This document shows, in pieces, positions 13,496 to 16,313 of a DNA stretch of 16,313 nucleotides. Position numbers and translations under genes: made by a program. How positions within the stretch are numbered: the first letter of the stretch is position 1; each line of letters opens with the position of its first letter. Location of the stretch: contig CAJUJP010000066.1 of NCBI GenBank assembly GCA_910586615.1, positions 1-16,313 of the forward strand, in the 5' to 3' direction. This DNA comes from an uncultured Lachnospiraceae bacterium (lineage in GTDB: Bacteria > Bacillota > Clostridia > Lachnospirales > Lachnospiraceae). The notes under the pieces were generated by a model. It had not been told where the DNA came from. It was given only the letters and a program-made list of their open reading frames with translations, and searched no databases.

Positions 13496-14608
13496 ATGAA
13501 AAAGTATAGAATAGGAAAGGTGTGTATGACGGTCTGTATGGCAGTTGGAATCTTCATGATTCCCGCCGGAAGTATGCAGGCCAGAGCAGATGAAGTGATG
13601 GCAACAGTTCAGGGGGATGTTATGGATGGGACAACCACGGAACTGTTAATACTGAACACAAAAGACGGAAAGATGGAGATTAAGATAGACAGCGGGACGG
13701 ATACCGGCAGTTGTAAGGTGCTTCTCCCCGGCAATCCGGTCAATGTCGCTGTGTCTCACGGTTCTGACGGATATCTTCATGCGGCGAGGATATCAACCGG
13801 CACTGTGGAACCGGCGGTAACGATGGATACCTCGATGAGCATGAGTGTCATTGGAACGATCGGAGATAAGTCCACAGGAGATTTGCTGTATTTCAATACG
13901 GATCAGGGAGAAATGCAGATCAAACTGGATACGACCACAGATCTGAGCGGTTGTAAGGTTCTTGTTGCCAAACAGCGTTACCGGATCAATTGTACCAGAG
14001 GCTCTGACGGATATCTCCATGCGACGGTCATATCAGATGCAGATGCCGGGACGGCGCCAGGGGGCGGCGTATCTCCGGCAACTGGATCTTTTGCTGCACC
14101 AACACAGCCGACAGTTCAGACTCTGACACCGGCGCCTTCCGTTGCCATCAGTGCGGAGACCACATCAGTTACTGGAACGGTGGGAAGCAATACGAAGGAA
14201 GACCGCCTGTGCCTTATGACATCCAACGGAGAGATGCAGATTCAGATTGATGACAGTACTGATTCCAGAAGCGGTATGGTTCTTGTACCGGATCTTAAAG
14301 TGACGGTATCTGTTTACCGCAGTTCGGACGCATATATGCACGCAGCGACGATTGTGGGTGCAAAGGATAATGTCGTGCCGGCAACGGTGGACAGCGCAGC
14401 AGCTTCCACGGTCAGCGGAACGGTGGGAAGTAAATCAAACGAGAACATCCTGTATCTGACCACGGATGCGGGAGATATGGAAATCAAACTTGATACGGTG
14501 CGCAGCGTGACAGGTTGTAAAGTGCTGACAAGCGGCAGGAAGATTACGGTAAGCTGTTCAAGAGGAGTTGATGCATTTATGCATGCACTTGATATCACAG
14601 CAAATTGA
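13496..14608 (+). CDS. Secreted protein with four ~62-residue repeats
   Basis: This 370-residue protein has a clear signal peptide (basic MKKYRIGK, hydrophobic core, AxA site ARA ending at residue 31). The mature part holds four homologous repeats beginning at about V38, V118, V225 and V306. Each has the plan V-x-G-T-V-G, then LxLxTxxGEMxIKLD, a C/S-rich KVL strand, and ends in a (G/S)xDxY/F-L/M-HA motif. Repeats 2 and 4 each carry two cysteines, repeat 1 has one, repeat 3 none. A Pro/Thr/Ala-rich linker separates repeats 2 and 3 (about 180-224). Repeats look all-beta, perhaps OB-fold-like as in DUF5666-type domains, but I do not recognise the family. There is no sortase motif or membrane anchor. 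ATG 13496 is preferred because TGGAGG (13485-13490) sits five bases before it; an ATG at 13484 overlaps that site. Confidence 0.85.
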   Translation: MKKYRIGKVCMTVCMAVGIFMIPAGSMQARADEVMATVQGDVMDGTTTELLILNTKDGKMEIKIDSGTDTGSCKVLLPGNPVNVAVSHGSDGYLHAARISTGTVEPAVTMDTSMSMSVIGTIGDKSTGDLLYFNTDQGEMQIKLDTTTDLSGCKVLVAKQRYRINCTRGSDGYLHATVISDADAGTAPGGGVSPATGSFAAPTQPTVQTLTPAPSVAISAETTSVTGTVGSNTKEDRLCLMTSNGEMQIQIDDSTDSRSGMVLVPDLKVTVSVYRSSDAYMHAATIVGAKDNVVPATVDSAAASTVSGTVGSKSNENILYLTTDAGDMEIKLDTVRSVTGCKVLTSGRKITVSCSRGVDAFMHALDITAN

Positions 14609-14888
14609 TAAAAACGGAAAATCCGGTAAAAGTGTTTGCTGCATGACTGCATGTATGTAAAAATATAGTATAAGATACGGTTTGAAGTGAATTTACAAAG
14701 CGAAAAAGATTTTATGTTAATTTGTTAAGAACGAAAGGCTGTTACTGGAACGGAGTGAGTAGTAATGAAAGGCTGTATGTCCGGAGTGGAGATATGGCCT
14801 TTTATGATTGCTGAAACGGACATGGCAGGATATACTGTATATACAGCAAAATGTTATGCAGTATATGGAAGGGAAACATAAGACCGCA
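14609..14888. other. Intergenic region with small repeats and a palindrome
   Basis: GAAAGGCTGT occurs at 14733-14742 and again at 14767-14776, each followed by a similar GGAGTG-containing segment, so this is an imperfect direct repeat with a 34-base period. CTGTATATACAG (14835-14846) is a perfect 12-bp palindrome upstream of the Nudix start. No strong promoter or terminator is obvious; only a 4-bp CGGA/TCCG hairpin follows the secreted-protein gene. Confidence 0.45.
14765..14881 (+). CDS. Possible 38-residue small ORF
   Basis: ATG 14765 is preceded by GGAG at 9-10 bases and opens a 38-codon frame ending TAA at 14881, eight bases before the preferred Nudix start. The product would be a small protein with no recognised domain. 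It could be a real leader or microprotein, or chance; the reading frame overlaps the direct repeat and the palindrome at 14835. Confidence 0.2.
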   Translation: MKGCMSGVEIWPFMIAETDMAGYTVYTAKCYAVYGRET

Positions 14889-15341
14889 ATGATTACAGTG
14901 AAATTTTATGAGGATGTGGAGGACCGCCTGCTGAAATTTGCAGTGATTCTGACAGAGAGTGAGGGGCGCTGGGTCTTCTGCAAGCATCGGGAGAGGAATA
15001 CTTTTGAAATGCCGGGAGGGCACAGAGAAGAGGGAGAAACAATAACAGATGCGGCGAAACGGGAACTGTATGAGGAAACAGGAGCGGTCCGGTATGATAT
15101 CTGGCCGGTCTGTGTCTACTCGGTGTCACAGACGGAAGAAGATGACAAGGATCGGAATGGCGGCGAATCTTTTGGTATGCTCTACTATGCCAGAGTAAGC
15201 ACATTTGAGAAGGAACTGCACAGCGAAATCGAAAAGATCGTGATTACTGATGTATTTCCGGAACACTGGACGTACCCTGAAATACAGCCGCATTTGATGG
15301 AAGAAGCAAAGAAGAGAGGGTTTTGGATCAATCATGTTTAA
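14889..15341 (+). CDS. Nudix hydrolase
   Basis: This 150-residue cytoplasmic enzyme hydrolyses a nucleoside diphosphate linked to another group. The complete Nudix box GX5EX7REUXEEXGU is present in the segment starting GHREEGE and ending RELYEETGA, with all metal-binding glutamates. Upstream in-frame starts exist at 14865 (ATG) and 14808 (TTG). I chose ATG 14889 because it gives the MITVKFYEDVED start typical of this clostridial subgroup, although the nearest ribosome site, AAGGG, is 15 bases away, so the start is uncertain. The substrate cannot be assigned. The gene ends 13 bases before cutC and is probably cotranscribed with it. Confidence 0.88.
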   Translation: MITVKFYEDVEDRLLKFAVILTESEGRWVFCKHRERNTFEMPGGHREEGETITDAAKRELYEETGAVRYDIWPVCVYSVSQTEEDDKDRNGGESFGMLYYARVSTFEKELHSEIEKIVITDVFPEHWTYPEIQPHLMEEAKKRGFWINHV

Positions 15342-15354
15342 CAGGAGGAGTGTT

Positions 15355-16122
15355 ATGCGGGAGCAATATGTATTGGAGTGTTGTGTGGACAGTGTGGAAT
15401 CTGCTGTGGCGGCGGCAGAGGGCGGAGCCGACAGACTGGAATTGTGTGCGGCGCTGGTAATAGGCGGTACATCGCCTGGAACAGCGTTGTTTGAACAGGT
15501 CAGGAAATGTTGTGATCTGCCGATACGGGTGCTTTTGCGGCCCCGGTTTGGAGATTTTCTTTATACAGACCATGAATTTGAGATTATAAAAAGGGAAGTG
15601 GAGATCTTCAGAGAGGCAGGTGCCGATGGCGTTGTGATCGGCTGTCTGACACAGGACGGAGCGCTGGATCTGAAGCGGATGGAACAACTGATAGAGACGG
15701 CAGGCAGGATGAAAGTCACCCTTCACCGCGCCTTTGACGTGTGTGCCGATCCCATGGAGACTTATGAAAGGGCAAGAGATCTGGGAATTGATACCATCCT
15801 CACGTCAGGACAGGAAAAGGACTGCCTTACCGGACTGCCGCTTTTACAGAAGTTGTGTGTACGGCAGAAACAGACAGCGGGTCCCCGGATCATGGCAGGT
15901 GCGGGAGTGACCCCTGATGTGATCAGAACATTTCTGGCGGAAACAGAGATCACATGCTATCATCTGTCAGCCAAGATGGTTTTGGACAGCGGGATGCGTT
16001 ATCGCAAAGAAGGTGTGCCCATGGGACTGCCTGATATGAGTGAGTACAGTATATACAGAACGGACAGCAGGATTGTGGCAGAGGCGAAACAGGTGCTGTC
16101 ATATGCGGCAAAACAGAACTGA
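15355..16122 (+). CDS. cutC: CutC family protein
   Basis: This 255-residue protein is a TIM-barrel member of the CutC family, once linked to copper homeostasis in E. coli, although that link has been questioned; the reaction is unknown. Family motifs are GGADRLELCAAL (about 23-34), RVLLRPRFGDFLYTD (about 58-72), VTLHRAFDV (about 120-128), ILTSGQE (about 148-154) and MAGAGVTP (about 178-185). Length is close to the usual ~250. ATG 15355 has a perfect AGGAGG six bases upstream; an in-frame ATG at 15334 lies inside the end of the Nudix gene and lacks such a site. It is the last gene before the right-hand terminator. Confidence 0.93.
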   Translation: MREQYVLECCVDSVESAVAAAEGGADRLELCAALVIGGTSPGTALFEQVRKCCDLPIRVLLRPRFGDFLYTDHEFEIIKREVEIFREAGADGVVIGCLTQDGALDLKRMEQLIETAGRMKVTLHRAFDVCADPMETYERARDLGIDTILTSGQEKDCLTGLPLLQKLCVRQKQTAGPRIMAGAGVTPDVIRTFLAETEITCYHLSAKMVLDSGMRYRKEGVPMGLPDMSEYSIYRTDSRIVAEAKQVLSYAAKQN

Positions 16123-16160
16123 ATTGTGTCAATCCCGACAGCTTTGTAAGCCACATCAAA

Positions 16161-16210
16161 AAAGTAACCGCCCTTTAACCGAGGTTGAAGGATACGGTTA
16201 CTTTCTTTCT
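16161..16210 (+). terminator. Long terminator hairpin after cutC
   Basis: AAAGTAACCG (16161-16170) pairs perfectly with CGGTTACTTT (16195-16204). Inside it CCTTTAACC (16172-16180) pairs with GGTTGAAGG (16183-16191), giving a nearly continuous 19-bp stem followed by a T-rich tail (CTTTCT). It can terminate the Nudix-cutC operon. Confidence 0.65.
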
Positions 16211-16259
16211 GCAGGTGAATAAACTTGGGCGGACCGGCTGTCGGCAGTATTCCCTGTCG

Positions 16260-16313
16260 GAGGCTGTAAAAAATCCTGTGTCTATGGGTAAAAATCTTTG
16301 TTGATATGAATCA
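16260..16313. repeat. Right copy of 54-bp terminal inverted repeat
   Basis: This is the exact reverse complement of bases 1-54. Reading outward from either flank, the repeat begins GAGGCTGTAAAA. It suggests two copies of one dispersed element in opposite orientation flank this locus. Confidence 0.9.

Noticed and set aside
14835..14846. CTGTATATACAG as an SOS box
   Set aside because: The E. coli-type LexA box has CTG and CAG ten bases apart, here six, and the LexA box in this genome appears to be the Gram-positive CRAAC-N4-GTTYG type.
1..16313. CRISPR array, phage module, transposase, integrase or riboswitch
   Set aside because: Looked for and not found. There are no regularly spaced repeats, no recombinase-like protein in any long frame and no leader I recognise as a known riboswitch class.

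Overview
The window looks like a chromosomal segment of an anaerobic Firmicute of the class Clostridia, most likely Lachnospiraceae. This is inferred from the gene set (YolD next to a UvrX-type Y-family polymerase, rubrerythrin, a DUF362 ferredoxin protein, a stand-alone CutC), strong AGGAGG-type ribosome binding sites, and a Gram-positive LexA box. There is no rRNA, CRISPR array, phage structural gene, transposase or integrase. The two ends are exact reverse complements over 54 bases (1-54 and 16260-16313). The simplest reading is a contig that stops inside two inverted copies of one dispersed repeat, probably an insertion sequence.

Layout. At 95-167 (minus) is tRNA-Ala(CGC) with its own promoter. 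A 610-base gene-free stretch follows with several hairpins. A low-GC operon (778-2556, plus) encodes an ECF sigma factor, a small two-helix membrane protein placed like an anti-sigma factor, and a zinc-ribbon membrane protein. An ECF-like promoter (721-748) lies just upstream, suggesting autoregulation. A tandem GNAT protein (2606-3814) follows. Facing it on the minus strand is a DNA-damage operon: a Y-family polymerase then YolD (5553 down to 3951), with a palindromic LexA box touching the -10. Divergent from it is a two-HD-domain HD-GYP-type protein (5792-7063).

Next come DUF362 plus Xaa-Pro aminopeptidase (7186-10169), then beta-carbonic anhydrase plus rubrerythrin (10406-11550) closed by a strong terminator. 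A MATE transporter is on the minus strand (13104-11707). Divergent from it is a secreted protein built of four ~62-residue repeats (13496-14608). Last are a Nudix hydrolase and CutC (14889-16122), closed by a long hairpin.

Most genes are ordinary housekeeping or stress functions. The parts least explained by known families are the ECF sigma operon with its zinc-ribbon membrane protein, the four-repeat secreted protein, the HD-GYP protein with GYH in place of GYP, and the hairpin-rich gene-free region at 168-777. No complete, clearly new multi-gene system is evident; the sigma operon is the best candidate for an undescribed signalling unit.
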